Shown: positions 24,786-33,352 of the stretch, piece after piece | How positions within the stretch are numbered: the stretch's first letter is position 1 | Layout of the letters: each line of letters starts with the position of its first letter | NCBI RefSeq assembly: GCF_900116515.1 | Contig: NZ_FPBA01000003.1 | Span: forward strand, 248,001-312,000 | Source of the DNA: Geodermatophilus amargosae | GTDB taxonomy: Bacteria; Actinomycetota; Actinomycetes; Mycobacteriales; Geodermatophilaceae | DNA: 64,000 nucleotides | Reading direction: 5' to 3' | Notes under the pieces: model-generated | Told to the model about the DNA's origin: nothing | The model's input: only the letters and a program-made list of their open reading frames with translations | Databases searched by the model: none | Position numbers and translations under genes: made by a program

Positions 24786-25547
24786 TCAGGCGCGGGGGCC
24801 GCCCGCGGCGTAGACGACCTGGCCGGAGACGAAGCCGGCGCCCTCGCTGACGAAGAACGACACCAGGTGGGCGATGTCCTCGGGCTGGCCGACGCGGGCC
24901 ACCGGGATCTGCGACGCGGCGCCCTTGATGAAGTCGTCGAAGGCGATGCCCAGGCGCTCGGCGGTGGCCTTGGTCATCTCGGTCTGGATGAAGCCCGGGG
25001 CGATGGCGTTGGCGGTGACGCCGAACTTGCCCAGCTCGATGGCGAGGGTCTTGGTGAAGCCCTGCAGCCCGGCCTTGGCCGTCGAGTAGTTGGCCTGGCC
25101 CCGGTTACCGAGCGCCGAGACGCTCGACAGGTTGACGATCCGGCCGAACGTGGCGTCGACCATGTACTTCTGGCAGGCCCGCGCCATGAGGAAGGCACCG
25201 CGCAGGTGCACGTTCATGACGACGTCCCAGTCGACCTCGGTCATCTTGAACAGCATGTTGTCGCGGGTGACGCCCGCGTTGTTGATCAGTACGACGGGCG
25301 GGCCGAGCTCGGCGGCGACCCGGTCGACGGCGGCCTGCACCTGCTCGGCGTCGCTGACGTCGGCACCCACGCCGAGCGCCGTGCCGCCGGCGGCCTCGAT
25401 GGCCTGCACGGTCTCCTTGGTGTTCGCCTCGTCGAGGTCGAGCACCGCCACGGCGTGACCATCGGCGGCCAGCCGCTGCGCCGTCGCGGCGCCGATGCCG
25501 CGCGCGGCACCGGTCACGATGGCGACGCGGGGGGTTGCCTCGCTCAT
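24786..25547 (-). CDS. fabG: 3-oxoacyl-ACP reductase (FabG-type SDR)
   Basis: 253 residues, classical SDR. Cofactor motif VTGAARGIGAATAQ at residues 11-24, VLDLDEAN after beta-2, NNAG near residue 90, and the catalytic set NLSSVSALGNRGQANYSTAK (Ser, Tyr and Lys). LINNAGVTRDNMLFKM and PGFIQTEMT are typical of FabG and acetoacetyl-CoA reductase (PhaB). A second fabG at 54.6-55.3 kb sits with inhA and is the likelier FAS-II enzyme, so this copy may serve another acyl-CoA pathway. Confidence 0.85.
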   Translation of the reverse strand: MSEATPRVAIVTGAARGIGAATAQRLAADGHAVAVLDLDEANTKETVQAIEAAGGTALGVGADVSDAEQVQAAVDRVAAELGPPVVLINNAGVTRDNMLFKMTEVDWDVVMNVHLRGAFLMARACQKYMVDATFGRIVNLSSVSALGNRGQANYSTAKAGLQGFTKTLAIELGKFGVTANAIAPGFIQTEMTKATAERLGIAFDDFIKGAASQIPVARVGQPEDIAHLVSFFVSEGAGFVSGQVVYAAGGPRA

Positions 25548-25697
25548 TAGCAGTTCCTCTCGCTGGTGGGGGCGGCGTCGTCGCCAGCCGTCCGGTCCGG
25601 GGTCGCCCGCCGGGAATTACCGGCGGGTAGCCCACGCTGCGCCGGACACGTTACGTCGGGCCCCGGGCGTTCCTCCGGCGGGCCCGCCGGCGCGGGA

Positions 25698-26117
25698 TCA
25701 GGGCCAGATCGAGGCGACGATGATCGCGGCCACCGAGAGCTGGGCCGCGGCACTCACCAGGCTCGCGGGGTGGAAGGCGACCTCGGTGACGAGGGAGCCC
25801 ATCTTCCCCGGCGTGAGCAGGTCGAGCACGAGGAACGCGACCGCCTGCAGGAGCACGCCCAGCACGCCGAACACCACGGTGTAGAGCAGCGCCTGGCCGA
25901 ACCCGGCGGTGGCGTTGGTCCAGATGGTGGTGAAGATGATCGCGCCCTGGGCGAGGAACCCCGCCGACAGCACGATCGCCGCGCTCACCGACCGGTCCTC
26001 GTAGATGTGCCGGCCCAGGTGGCCGGGCGTCAGCAGGTCGAGGGCGAGGTAGCCGAGGGCCAGCAGCACGAGGCCGACGGCGGTGTAGGCGACGGCGTAA
26101 CCGATGCTGGCCAGCAC
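25698..26117 (-). CDS. DUF350 membrane protein with internal duplication
   Basis: 139 residues from the GTG at 26115-26117, which follows GGAGGT. Four membrane segments are arranged as two similar halves: LALDLLTPGHLGRHIYEDRS and LVLDLLTPGKMGSLVTE mark the same point in each, followed by a helix ending in TIW or SIW. This fits the DUF350 family, small inner-membrane proteins of unknown function. Upstream on the same strand are a P-loop kinase gene and an 87-residue protein gene, about 86 bp away, so the three may form an operon. Confidence 0.8.
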   Translation of the reverse strand: MLASIGYAVAYTAVGLVLLALGYLALDLLTPGHLGRHIYEDRSVSAAIVLSAGFLAQGAIIFTTIWTNATAGFGQALLYTVVFGVLGVLLQAVAFLVLDLLTPGKMGSLVTEVAFHPASLVSAAAQLSVAAIIVASIWP

Positions 26118-26203
26118 GGGGGGACCTCCGGGAGGGGCGGGGGCGGACGGGCGTGCAAGGTCTACCGCACCGGTCCACCCGGCCGCACACGGCGCTCCGC
26201 CGG

Positions 26204-26731
26204 TCAGCTCCCGGGGCGGACGACGTCGACCCGGTCGAACCCCTCGACCTCCGACGGCGGGCGGAACCGCCGGCGCGCGGACAGGACGCCGACCAGGGGC
26301 ACGCGGCCTCGCTCCTCGCGTGTGGCGTTGCGGGCCTCCACCCGGACCAGGCACTCCGCCAGCGGGGTGTCCACCCAGACGGCGCGCACCGGCAGGCCGG
26401 CGGCGCGGGCCGCGGCCACCAGGGGCGCGCGCTCCTCCGGCGAGGGGTTGGTGTTGTCGACGACGACGCTGCGCCCGGCCGCGAGCAGCTCGGCGACCAC
26501 CCGCTGCTGCCGGGCCTCCCGACGTCGGGCGCGGGGCCAGTGGTCCTTGCTCACCACGGCGTGCGTGGCGGCCAGGTGCCGCTGCACCCACGTCGACTTG
26601 CCCGCGCCCTGCAACCCGACCACGACCACCAGCTCGGGGGCGCCGGCCGCCTCGATCCGACTGTCTCGGCCTCCCTGCAGGGGCCCGCCGCGAGCGTGCG
26701 CGTGGCGGGGGGCAGGGAGGTCCTCACTCAT
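26204..26731 (-). CDS. P-loop kinase, T4 polynucleotide kinase-like
   Basis: 175 residues. Walker A is VVVGLQGAGKSTWVQRHL near residue 36. VVVDNTNPSPEERAPLV carries the DNTN motif of T4-Pnk-like and zeta-toxin-like kinases. The arginine-rich lid region is VEARNATREER, and the C-terminus FRPPSEVEGFDRVDVV is typical of bacterial predicted nucleotide or polynucleotide kinases. The substrate is unknown: an RNA or DNA 5'-OH or a small metabolite. Its ATG overlaps the stop of the upstream 87-residue gene by 4 bp (ATGA), so they are translationally coupled. Confidence 0.78.
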   Translation of the reverse strand: MSEDLPAPRHAHARGGPLQGGRDSRIEAAGAPELVVVVGLQGAGKSTWVQRHLAATHAVVSKDHWPRARRREARQQRVVAELLAAGRSVVVDNTNPSPEERAPLVAAARAAGLPVRAVWVDTPLAECLVRVEARNATREERGRVPLVGVLSARRRFRPPSEVEGFDRVDVVRPGS

Positions 26732-26991
26732 GCCGTGCGGCGCAGCGCCGTCACCGGCTCGTCGTCGTCCATGGTCACGCGGGACGCGGGGTGCTCGACC
26801 AGCGCGAGCACGCGGCCGGACATGAACCGCGCGGTGCGCACGGGGGTGCCGCCGCGCGTGCTCTCGACGACCTCCACGACCCCGCGGCCGTGGTTCACGT
26901 CGACGCGCCGCCCGGCCCGGGTGGCCTCGATCTCGTACGTGCGGGTCGTGCCGCCGGCGTCGATCACGACCTCGATGCGATCGCCCTTCAC
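26728..26991 (-). CDS. Small conserved-looking protein coupled to the kinase
   Basis: 87 residues from a GTG preceded by AGGAGGA. Predicted mostly beta: MKGDRIEVVIDAGGTTRTYE opens a short strand-turn-strand, and the middle carries a GRGVVEVVE strand. No family is recognised. The stop overlaps the start of the P-loop kinase by 4 bp, the spacing of small-partner/enzyme pairs. It could be a regulatory or substrate-binding partner, but nothing in the sequence shows this directly. Confidence 0.65.
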   Translation of the reverse strand: MKGDRIEVVIDAGGTTRTYEIEATRAGRRVDVNHGRGVVEVVESTRGGTPVRTARFMSGRVLALVEHPASRVTMDDDEPVTALRRTA

Positions 26992-27088
26992 GGGTCCTCC
27001 TCAGGAGTGCTGCCGGGCACGCTGCCCGACTACGGAACAACGTCCTCCTGGGGTCCGACATTCCGTGCCACGAGCGCGTCCGCGCAGG

Positions 27089-28507
27089 TCAGTCGGGGGA
27101 TCCGCGCCGCGAGGGCCAGTGCGGGTGCAGGGACCGCACCGAGGCGAGCGCCGCCCGTCGGTCGTGCGCGCGCTTGCGGGCGCGGCTGGTCCGCGGGGGC
27201 CGCGGCTCCTCGCGCAGCAGGGCGTCGAGCCAGTGCCCGCGCGGGTCGACGTCGACCAGGAGGGCCTTGACCAGCAGTGTGAGCGGGATGGCCAGCAGTG
27301 CGCCGAGCGCGCCGAGGACCCAGCCCCAGAACAGCAGCGCGAGGAAGGTGACCGTCATCGACAGGCCCACCGAGTCGCCCACGAAGCGCGGCTGGATGAG
27401 CGTCTGGACGACGAAGTTGAGCAGCGCGTAGACGACGAGGATCGCCCAGAACTCCGGCCAGCCACCGCCGAGGAGGCCGAGCAGCGCCGGCGGGATGACG
27501 CCGAGCACGAAGCCGATGTTCGGCACGTAGTTGGTGATGAACGACAGCAGCCCCCACAGCACCGGCATCGGCACGTCGAGGAACGCCAGCGCGATGGTGT
27601 CCCCCACCGCCACGATCGCGCCGAAGACCGTGCTCACCAGCAGGTAGCTGCGAGTGCCCCGGGCGAACAGGCCCAGCGCGATCGGCAGGTGCGGCCGCTC
27701 CTCGGCCACGAGCGCCAGCCGCCTGCCGAAGCCGCCGGACTCGATGGCGAGGAAGACCATCGCCGAGAGCAGCAGCACCAGCGTGGTCGCGGTGTCGGTG
27801 ACCCGGGCGAGCAGGCCGGTGGCCACGCCGACGAGCTGGCCGTAGTCGAACCGGTCGACGAGCTCGGAGACCTGCGTCGACGACAGCCCCGCCTCGTCGA
27901 GCCGCCGGACCGTGTCGTCGAGCAGCACGGCGAACTCCGGCGCGTAGTCGGGCAGCAGGACGGCGAACTGGGCGATCGCGATCACCAGCAGCGAGCCCAG
28001 GCCGAGCAGCACGCCCCAGACGAGCACCAGCAGGACGGTGGCCGCGGCCCAGCGCGGCACGTGGTGGCGCAGCAGCCAGCGCTGCACCGGCATGAGCGCC
28101 ACGACGACGACGAGGGCCAGCATCACCGGCGCGATCAGCCAGGCGATCTCGCGCACCCCGGCGACGGCGATCGTCGCGGCCGCGGCGCCGACGAGCAGCA
28201 GCAGCCAGCGCGGCAGCACGCTGCTCCCGGCCAGGGCGGACGGTTCCGACCCCGCGTCCCCGGGCGTCGCCCCGCCGTCCACCGCCTGCCCGTCCACCGC
28301 CTGCCCGTTCACCGCCTGCCCGTCCACCGCCTGGCCGTCCACCGCCTGGCCGTCTCCCGCCTGGCCGCCGGAGCGGAGGGGTCCGGCGACGCCGTCGAGC
28401 TGCAGGCCGGCAGGCAGGTCGGTGGCCTCCGGCGGCGGGACCATCCGGGTGGCTCCGGACTGCGGCCTGTCCGCACCCGGGCCGGGCAGGTGTGTCTGCG
28501 CGGCCAT
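27089..28507 (-). CDS. AI-2E-family permease with repeat-rich N-terminus
   Basis: 472 residues. The first 95 are soluble and low in complexity, with six GQAVD-type pentapeptides. Then come six to eight membrane helices of the AI-2E/PerM family: LPRWLLLLVGAAAATIAVAG, a long periplasmic-type region, and MVFLAIESGGFGRRLALV. The family signature FITNYVPNIGFVLGVIPPAL (near residue 330) is followed by LIQPRFVGDSVGLSMTV. The C-terminal tail is basic. Members transport signalling or osmotic solutes, or Na+/H+; the substrate here is unknown. A second family member lies at 31.9-33.3 kb. Confidence 0.85.
   Translation of the reverse strand: MAAQTHLPGPGADRPQSGATRMVPPPEATDLPAGLQLDGVAGPLRSGGQAGDGQAVDGQAVDGQAVNGQAVDGQAVDGGATPGDAGSEPSALAGSSVLPRWLLLLVGAAAATIAVAGVREIAWLIAPVMLALVVVVALMPVQRWLLRHHVPRWAAATVLLVLVWGVLLGLGSLLVIAIAQFAVLLPDYAPEFAVLLDDTVRRLDEAGLSSTQVSELVDRFDYGQLVGVATGLLARVTDTATTLVLLLSAMVFLAIESGGFGRRLALVAEERPHLPIALGLFARGTRSYLLVSTVFGAIVAVGDTIALAFLDVPMPVLWGLLSFITNYVPNIGFVLGVIPPALLGLLGGGWPEFWAILVVYALLNFVVQTLIQPRFVGDSVGLSMTVTFLALLFWGWVLGALGALLAIPLTLLVKALLVDVDPRGHWLDALLREEPRPPRTSRARKRAHDRRAALASVRSLHPHWPSRRGSPD
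28276..28365 (-). repeat. 15-bp coding tandem repeat (GQAVD)
   Basis: Six consecutive 15-bp units of the form CGTCCACCGCCTGCC on the plus strand, with one or two substitutions each. They code for GQAVD-like pentapeptides in the soluble N-terminus of the AI-2E permease. Confidence 0.85.
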
Positions 28508-28578
28508 GAACGTCCCTCCCCCCGGTTCGGTGACGCGGCACACCAATGTGTCACGCCGGCACTGCTGTCGGGTGGACC

Positions 28579-28977
28579 TCAGTCCACGCGGCGGTCGAGC
28601 AGCGCGGTCATCTCCGGCAGGTCGAAGAAGGCCGCGGTCTCGCGGGCGCTGGGACCGCCGGCGTCGGGGTCGGCACCGGCGTCCAGCAGCGTCCGCACCC
28701 CGGCCTCCGACCGGCGGAACACCGCCGCGGCCAGCGCCGTCTGCCCCCGGTCGTTGGCCCGCCCGGAGTCGGCGCCGAGGGCGAGCAGCGCGGCGACCGT
28801 CTCCGGGTGGTCGTGGTAGGCGGCGAGGATGAGCAGCGTGTCGCCCTTCTCGTTGGTCAGGTCGACGGGCACCCCGGCGTCGACGTAGGCCGCGAGCTCC
28901 TCGGTGGCGCCGGAGCGCGCCAGGCCGAAGACCCGCCGGGCCAGCTCGAGGACACCGGGCTCGATCGGCTCGCTCAC
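28579..28977 (-). CDS. Ankyrin-repeat protein
   Basis: 132 residues with about three ankyrin units: GVPVDLTNEKGDTLLILAAY, then GADSGRANDRGQTALAAAVF, then GADPDAGGPSARETAAFF. The pattern D-x-x-G-x-T-x-L/A-x-x-A-A is clear. It is probably a cytosolic protein-binding module. The GTG start overlaps the stop of the dienelactone hydrolase gene by 4 bp (GTGA), so the two are translationally coupled and may physically interact. Confidence 0.85.
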   Translation of the reverse strand: MSEPIEPGVLELARRVFGLARSGATEELAAYVDAGVPVDLTNEKGDTLLILAAYHDHPETVAALLALGADSGRANDRGQTALAAAVFRRSEAGVRTLLDAGADPDAGGPSARETAAFFDLPEMTALLDRRVD

Positions 28978-29738
28978 GACGACGGCCCGCTGCCCGCCCG
29001 GTCGACCAGGTCGAGCAGGCGCCGCCACGCGTCCTGGCAGGCGTCCTCCCACTCGGGGGCGGCCCGGTCGAAGAAGGAGTGCGGTGCGCCGTCGTAGACC
29101 GCGGTGGTGACGTCGGCCCCGGCGCCGCGCATGGTCTCGGCGAGGGCGAGCTGGTCCTCGACGGGCGTGGCGGCGTCGGCACCGGCGACGAGCAGGAGCG
29201 TCGGGCGGGAGGCGCGGGACGCGGCGTCGCCGACCATCGCCGGCCGGCCGTAGAACCCGGCGCAGGCGGCCACGTCGAGGTCGCCGCCGGACTGCCGCCA
29301 GGAGTGGCTGCCGCCGAAGCAGAAGCCGACGGTGACCACCGGCAGCCCCGGACGGGTGCGCCGGCGCAGCTCGGCGATGGCGGCGGCCAGGTCGGCGTCG
29401 ACGCCCTCGGGAGTGGTCTGCGGGACGTGGGTCTGCCAGTCGAAGTCGGCGTCGCGGGTGCCGCCCTCGGCGGTGCCGGCGGTACGCCCGAACCAGTCGA
29501 GTGCGACGGCGGGCACGCCGGCCTCGGCGAACCGCTCGGCCAGCGCGACGTAGTAGGGGTGCAGGCCGCGGATGTCGGGCAGCACGACCACCCCCGCGGT
29601 CGCGGCCCCGACGTCGGCGGGCAGCGCGTAGGCGGCGGAGAACCGCGTGCCGTCGGCGGTGAGGACGGTCTGCCCGGTGTCCCCCACTGCGCCGGTGCGC
29701 GGCGGGGCGGGTGGGCGGCTGGCGGGGTCGTGACACAT
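28974..29738 (-). CDS. Dienelactone hydrolase family protein
   Basis: 254 residues from the ATG at 29736-29738. Alpha/beta hydrolase of the DLH group: VVVLPDIRGLHPYYVALAE near the N-terminus, nucleophile cysteine in VTVGFCFGGSHSW, and a C-terminal histidine in YDGAPHSFFDRAAPEW. The Asp in VAGADAATPVED completes the triad. DLH enzymes open lactone rings in chloroaromatic breakdown, but many relatives act on other esters. No other genes of such a pathway are nearby. Confidence 0.85.
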   Translation of the reverse strand: MCHDPASRPPAPPRTGAVGDTGQTVLTADGTRFSAAYALPADVGAATAGVVVLPDIRGLHPYYVALAERFAEAGVPAVALDWFGRTAGTAEGGTRDADFDWQTHVPQTTPEGVDADLAAAIAELRRRTRPGLPVVTVGFCFGGSHSWRQSGGDLDVAACAGFYGRPAMVGDAASRASRPTLLLVAGADAATPVEDQLALAETMRGAGADVTTAVYDGAPHSFFDRAAPEWEDACQDAWRRLLDLVDRAGSGPSS

Positions 29739-29772
29739 GCCGGCAGTGCTACCAGTCCGCCCGCGGCGCTGC

Positions 29773-30312
29773 TCAGTGACCCCCGGTGCGCTCCGCGGCC
29801 TGCGCACGGCCGCCGAAGACGTCGGCGGCGACGTCGCGGCGCGCGTCGGTGAGCCACTCGTACTGGCGGTGCGCCTGGTCGATGAGCCGGTCCAGCTCGG
29901 CCTTGTCCAGGCGGTCGTCGACCTCCGCCACGATCCTCAGCGTCTCGAACCCGCTGCGCTTGGCGCGCACCCCGGAGGCCAGGAACTCGAACTCGACGAG
30001 GTCCGACAGCGGCGAGCGCGAGAGCAGCCGCCCGTTGAGCTTGACCCGGGTGACCTTCTCGGCCAGCCACACGCCGAGCTGCTTGTACTGGCGCACCGGG
30101 ACGCCCAGCGCCCGGGCCGTCGCGAGCAACGAGGTCTTCTCGTCGCGCAGCTCGTCCAGCAACTGCTGGAGCGGGCCCTCCCAGCGCGAGCCGCGGTGCA
30201 CGCCGATCATCCTGCAGACCAGCTCGATGCCCCCGGTGGCCGAGGCCAGGTGGTCGTTGAGGTAGACGCCGAGGAGCTCGGCGTTGCGCTGCGGCTGCAC
30301 GGGTTCGGACAC
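29773..30312 (-). CDS. Helical protein of unknown function
   Basis: 179 residues from a GTG with AGGAGG eight bases upstream. All-helical in appearance: RNAELLGVYLNDHLASATGG at the start, DELRDEKTSLLATARALGVP, then VRQYKQLGVWLAEKVTRVKL. The length and pattern look like a conserved actinobacterial protein, but I cannot name the family. It ends 34 bp upstream of the dienelactone hydrolase start on the same strand and may be co-transcribed with it. Confidence 0.75.
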   Translation of the reverse strand: MSEPVQPQRNAELLGVYLNDHLASATGGIELVCRMIGVHRGSRWEGPLQQLLDELRDEKTSLLATARALGVPVRQYKQLGVWLAEKVTRVKLNGRLLSRSPLSDLVEFEFLASGVRAKRSGFETLRIVAEVDDRLDKAELDRLIDQAHRQYEWLTDARRDVAADVFGGRAQAAERTGGH

Positions 30313-30383
30313 AGGAGACCTCCTGGGGAGCGGGACCCCCGCATCCTCCCCCGCGAGGTGATCACGGCGCGCGGCGGTGTCCC

Positions 30384-30923
30384 CTAACCGGGCGGCCGGC
30401 CGGCGGCGCGGTCGAGCAGCCGGGCCGCCGTGGGCCGCAGCTCGAACTCGAGGTCCCAGGACGCCGCGGCCAGCCGCTGGGCGACCGCCTGCCGCGAGAC
30501 GCCGAGCGCGGCCGCGGCAGCCGCCCGCGTGGCGCCGCCGGCGAGCAGGTCGACGGCCGCCCACGCCGCGGCGCTGCGCCGGGCGAGCAGGAGGGCGAGG
30601 GCGGTGAGCACGGCCTGGGCGTCGGCGGCGGCCACGGGGTCGGTCCCACGCACCGCCAGCCGGGCCGGACGGCGCCGGGCGGCCTCCAGCGCACGGCGCG
30701 CCGCCAGCGTCACCGGCCCGTCGCCGGGACCGGGCGGGGCCGCGCCCACCCCGATCCGCCGGCCGCCCTCCCGCACCAGCGCGACGACGGCGTCCACGGC
30801 CGCGTCGTCGACGACGGCCACCCAGGCCTCTCCGACCGGCCGCGCCAGGGACCCGAGCGCCGCCGGCGGGCCTCCCGCGGGTGCGCCCGCGGCCAGCGGA
30901 GCGCAGGCGACGGCCAGGGACAC
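30384..30923 (-). CDS. Possible HTH DNA-binding protein
   Basis: 179 residues, very Ala- and Arg-rich. Residues about 130-160 read GGATRAAAAAALGVSRQAVAQ and onward, a plausible helix-turn-helix with the turn LGVSRQAV. The N-terminal part (PVGEAWVAVVDDAAVDAVVA and RIGVGAAPPGPGD) suggests a regulatory domain. Similar proteins are annotated as MarR-like or SatD-like DNA-binding proteins. No target site is visible. Confidence 0.6.
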   Translation of the reverse strand: MSLAVACAPLAAGAPAGGPPAALGSLARPVGEAWVAVVDDAAVDAVVALVREGGRRIGVGAAPPGPGDGPVTLAARRALEAARRRPARLAVRGTDPVAAADAQAVLTALALLLARRSAAAWAAVDLLAGGATRAAAAAALGVSRQAVAQRLAAASWDLEFELRPTAARLLDRAAGRPPG

Positions 30924-30984
30924 GCGCGCAGCGTGGCCGCCGGCCGGGCCGGGTGCAAGCTCCTGGGCTTGCCCGGCGTGCCGC

Positions 30985-31449
30985 TCAGGCCTGTGTCGGC
31001 TCCGGCGGGAAGCCGCCGGTGGCCACCGGGCCCCAGCCGTCGATCGTGATCCTCAGCAGCGACTTGCCCTGCCGGGCCATCGCGGCGCGGTACTCGTCCC
31101 AGTCGGGGTGCTCGCCGCTGATCGACCGGTAGTACTCCACCAGCGGCTCCAGCGCCTCGGGGAGGTCGAGCACCTCGGCGCGGCCGTCCACCTGCACCCA
31201 CGCGTCGTCGAACTCGTCGGACAGGACGCACAGCGAGACGGCGGGGTCGCGGCGGGCGTTGCGCACCTTGGCGCGCTGCGGATAGGTGGAGACGACGACC
31301 CGTCCCTCGGCGTCGACGCCGTAGGTCACCGGCGACAGCTGTGCCCCGCCCTCGCGGCGGCGGGTGAGCAGCACCGCGCGGTGACGGGGGCGGAGGAAGT
31401 CGAGCAGCTCGGCGCGCTCGACCCGGTCGGCTCTGGCGGTCCTGGGCAC
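30985..31449 (-). CDS. PPOX-class F420-dependent oxidoreductase
   Basis: 154 residues from the GTG at 31447-31449. Split-barrel pyridoxamine-phosphate-oxidase fold: LLDFLRPRHRAVLLTRR, then LSPVTYGVDAEGRVVVSTYP, then KVRNARRDPAVSLCVL. This N-K/R-x-R-N motif is typical of the F420-binding PPOX group. The middle DAWVQVDGRAEVLD and the C-terminal FPPEP fit. The substrate is unknown. An F420 reductase at 23.4 kb indicates that the cofactor may be made by this organism. Confidence 0.82.
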   Translation of the reverse strand: MPRTARADRVERAELLDFLRPRHRAVLLTRRREGGAQLSPVTYGVDAEGRVVVSTYPQRAKVRNARRDPAVSLCVLSDEFDDAWVQVDGRAEVLDLPEALEPLVEYYRSISGEHPDWDEYRAAMARQGKSLLRITIDGWGPVATGGFPPEPTQA

Positions 31450-31503
31450 GGCCCCGACGCTAGCGGCGCCCCCGTGCACCGGGCGCCGGGGCCGTACCGA
31501 CGG

Positions 31504-31773
31504 TCAGGAGCCGGTCTTCATCACGCCGAACATCAACACCCGGCGCTCGACGTCGTAGTGCACCGTCTCGGTGTTGGTGAGCAGGTCCTGCAGGTTGTCG
31601 GCGTCGTCCGGGTCGAGTGTGAGGACCTCCTCCCACGCCCCCTGGTCGAGCACGAGCTGCAGGGTGTACGTGCCGGGCTTGCCGGGCTCGCCGGCGACCC
31701 AGCTGAACTGGTAGTGCGACAGCTGACGCACCTTGACGCTGTTGTCGGTGACCGGCTGCGGGACCTCGGGCAT
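31504..31773 (-). CDS. Small protein of unknown function
   Basis: 89 residues. MPEVPQPVTDNSVKVRQLSH opens it, followed by a beta-rich segment (GTYTLQLVLDQGAWEEVLTL) and a helix (DDADNLQDLLTNTE). No family is recognised. It may be a small regulator or binding protein. It is divergent from the second AI-2E permease (31902), with a 128-bp intergenic space. Confidence 0.7.
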   Translation of the reverse strand: MPEVPQPVTDNSVKVRQLSHYQFSWVAGEPGKPGTYTLQLVLDQGAWEEVLTLDPDDADNLQDLLTNTETVHYDVERRVLMFGVMKTGS

Positions 31774-31901
31774 GTCGGGACCTCCTGGTCGGGCCGGGGC
31801 GGGGTCCCCGGCTCCGGCGCCCTACCCCGCCGACGGGCGTCTGACCCGGACGTTCTCGCCTCCGGACGGTGGAGAGCCGTGATCCGTGGTGCGATGGCGG
31901 C

Positions 31902-33284
31902 ATGAGGTTCCGCCTGCCCGGACGCCGGGACGACGTCCCGGCGGGCGGCGGCGCACCCGCCGCCCCCCGTGTCCCGGCCGGCAGCAGCGCCGCGGCCGGC
32001 CCCCGCCCGGCGGCGCACGCCGGCACCGGACCGCCGCCGGCCACCGACGGCGCACCGGCTCCCACGCTCACCGGCGAGGGGGGTGCCGGCGACCCCCGCG
32101 CCGCCGACCACGACGCCACCGTCGCCCCGGCCCCGGGCTGGCGGCGCGGCGAGCGGGCCCGCTCGGCCGCCCGCACGCTGGCCATCGCCTCCGCCCAGCT
32201 GCTGCTCATCAGCGCTGCCCTGGTCGTGATCGGCTGGGTGTTCGGGAAGCTCTGGGTCGTCCTGCTGCCGGTCATCCTCGGCCTGCTGTTCGCCACCGTG
32301 CTGTGGCCGCCGACCCGGTTCCTCCGCCGGCACGGCTGGCCGCCGGCCCTGGCCGCCGCGGTCGTGCTGCTGGCGTTCCTCGGCCTCATCGGCGGCCTGA
32401 TCGCGGTCATCGCACCCCAGGTGGCCGACCAGGTGACCGAGCTGGCCGACCAGGCTGCCGACGGTCTGGAGCAGGTCCAGCAGTGGCTGCAGGGCCCGCC
32501 GTTCAACATCGACGAGGAGCAGATCGGCCAGTACGTCGACCAGGCCATCGACTCGGTGCAGTCCAACGCGTCCAACATCGCGAGCTACGCCGCGACCGGC
32601 GCCACCGCCGTCGGCAACGGCCTGCTCAACCTGGTGCTGGCGCTGCTGCTGGCCTTCTTCTTCATCAAGGACGGGCCCCGCTGGGTGCCGTGGCTGGCCG
32701 CGCAGACCGGCCCGGAGGCCGCGCCGCACGTGGCCGCGCTGTCGCAGAAGACGTGGAGCACGCTGTCGGAGTTCATCAAGCAGCAGGCGCTGGTCGGCTT
32801 CGTCGACGCCCTGTTCATCGGCGTCGGGCTGTGGATCTTCGACGTTCCCCTGGTCATCCCGCTGGCCGTGCTGACCTTCTTCGGCGCGTTCATCCCGATC
32901 ATCGGCGCGTTCGTGGCCGGCGCCTTCGCCGTGCTGATCGCGCTGGTCGACGAGGGCTTCACCGTCGCGCTGATCATCTTCGGCATCGTGCTGCTGGTGC
33001 AGCAGATCGAGGGCAACGTCCTGCAGCCGATCATCCAGGGCCGCGGGTTCAACCTGCACGCCGCGGTGGTCATCCTCGCCGTCACGGCGGGCAGCAGCCT
33101 GGCCGGGATCGTCGGCGCCTTCCTCAGCGTCCCCGTCGCCGCCCTGATCGCCGTCATCTACCGGTACGGGCGCGACGTCTTCGACGGCCGGCATCCCGAG
33201 GTGGCCGGCGACGGCACGCACACCCAGGTCACCGGGGACGACGAGGGCGCCGTCCTCACCCGCGCACCGGGCACGCCCGGCTGA
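31902..33284 (+). CDS. AI-2E-family permease
   Basis: 460 residues from the ATG at 31902. The first 80 residues are a soluble Pro/Ala/Gly-rich tail. Then come eight hydrophobic helices of the AI-2E/PerM family: LWVVLLPVILGLLFATVLWP, a soluble middle section, LLLAFFFIKDGPRWVPWL, and the signature TFFGAFIPIIGAFVAGAFAV followed by VLQPIIQGRGFNLHAAVVI. It is more typical than the copy at 27.1-28.5 kb. Substrate unknown. Confidence 0.88.
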   Translation: MRFRLPGRRDDVPAGGGAPAAPRVPAGSSAAAGPRPAAHAGTGPPPATDGAPAPTLTGEGGAGDPRAADHDATVAPAPGWRRGERARSAARTLAIASAQLLLISAALVVIGWVFGKLWVVLLPVILGLLFATVLWPPTRFLRRHGWPPALAAAVVLLAFLGLIGGLIAVIAPQVADQVTELADQAADGLEQVQQWLQGPPFNIDEEQIGQYVDQAIDSVQSNASNIASYAATGATAVGNGLLNLVLALLLAFFFIKDGPRWVPWLAAQTGPEAAPHVAALSQKTWSTLSEFIKQQALVGFVDALFIGVGLWIFDVPLVIPLAVLTFFGAFIPIIGAFVAGAFAVLIALVDEGFTVALIIFGIVLLVQQIEGNVLQPIIQGRGFNLHAAVVILAVTAGSSLAGIVGAFLSVPVAALIAVIYRYGRDVFDGRHPEVAGDGTHTQVTGDDEGAVLTRAPGTPG

Positions 33285-33352
33285 CCCGGCGGGAATGCCG
33301 GCGGGCCTCCCGTCGCTGCTCACGGTGACGTCTGAGCAGCAGGAGGCCCACC

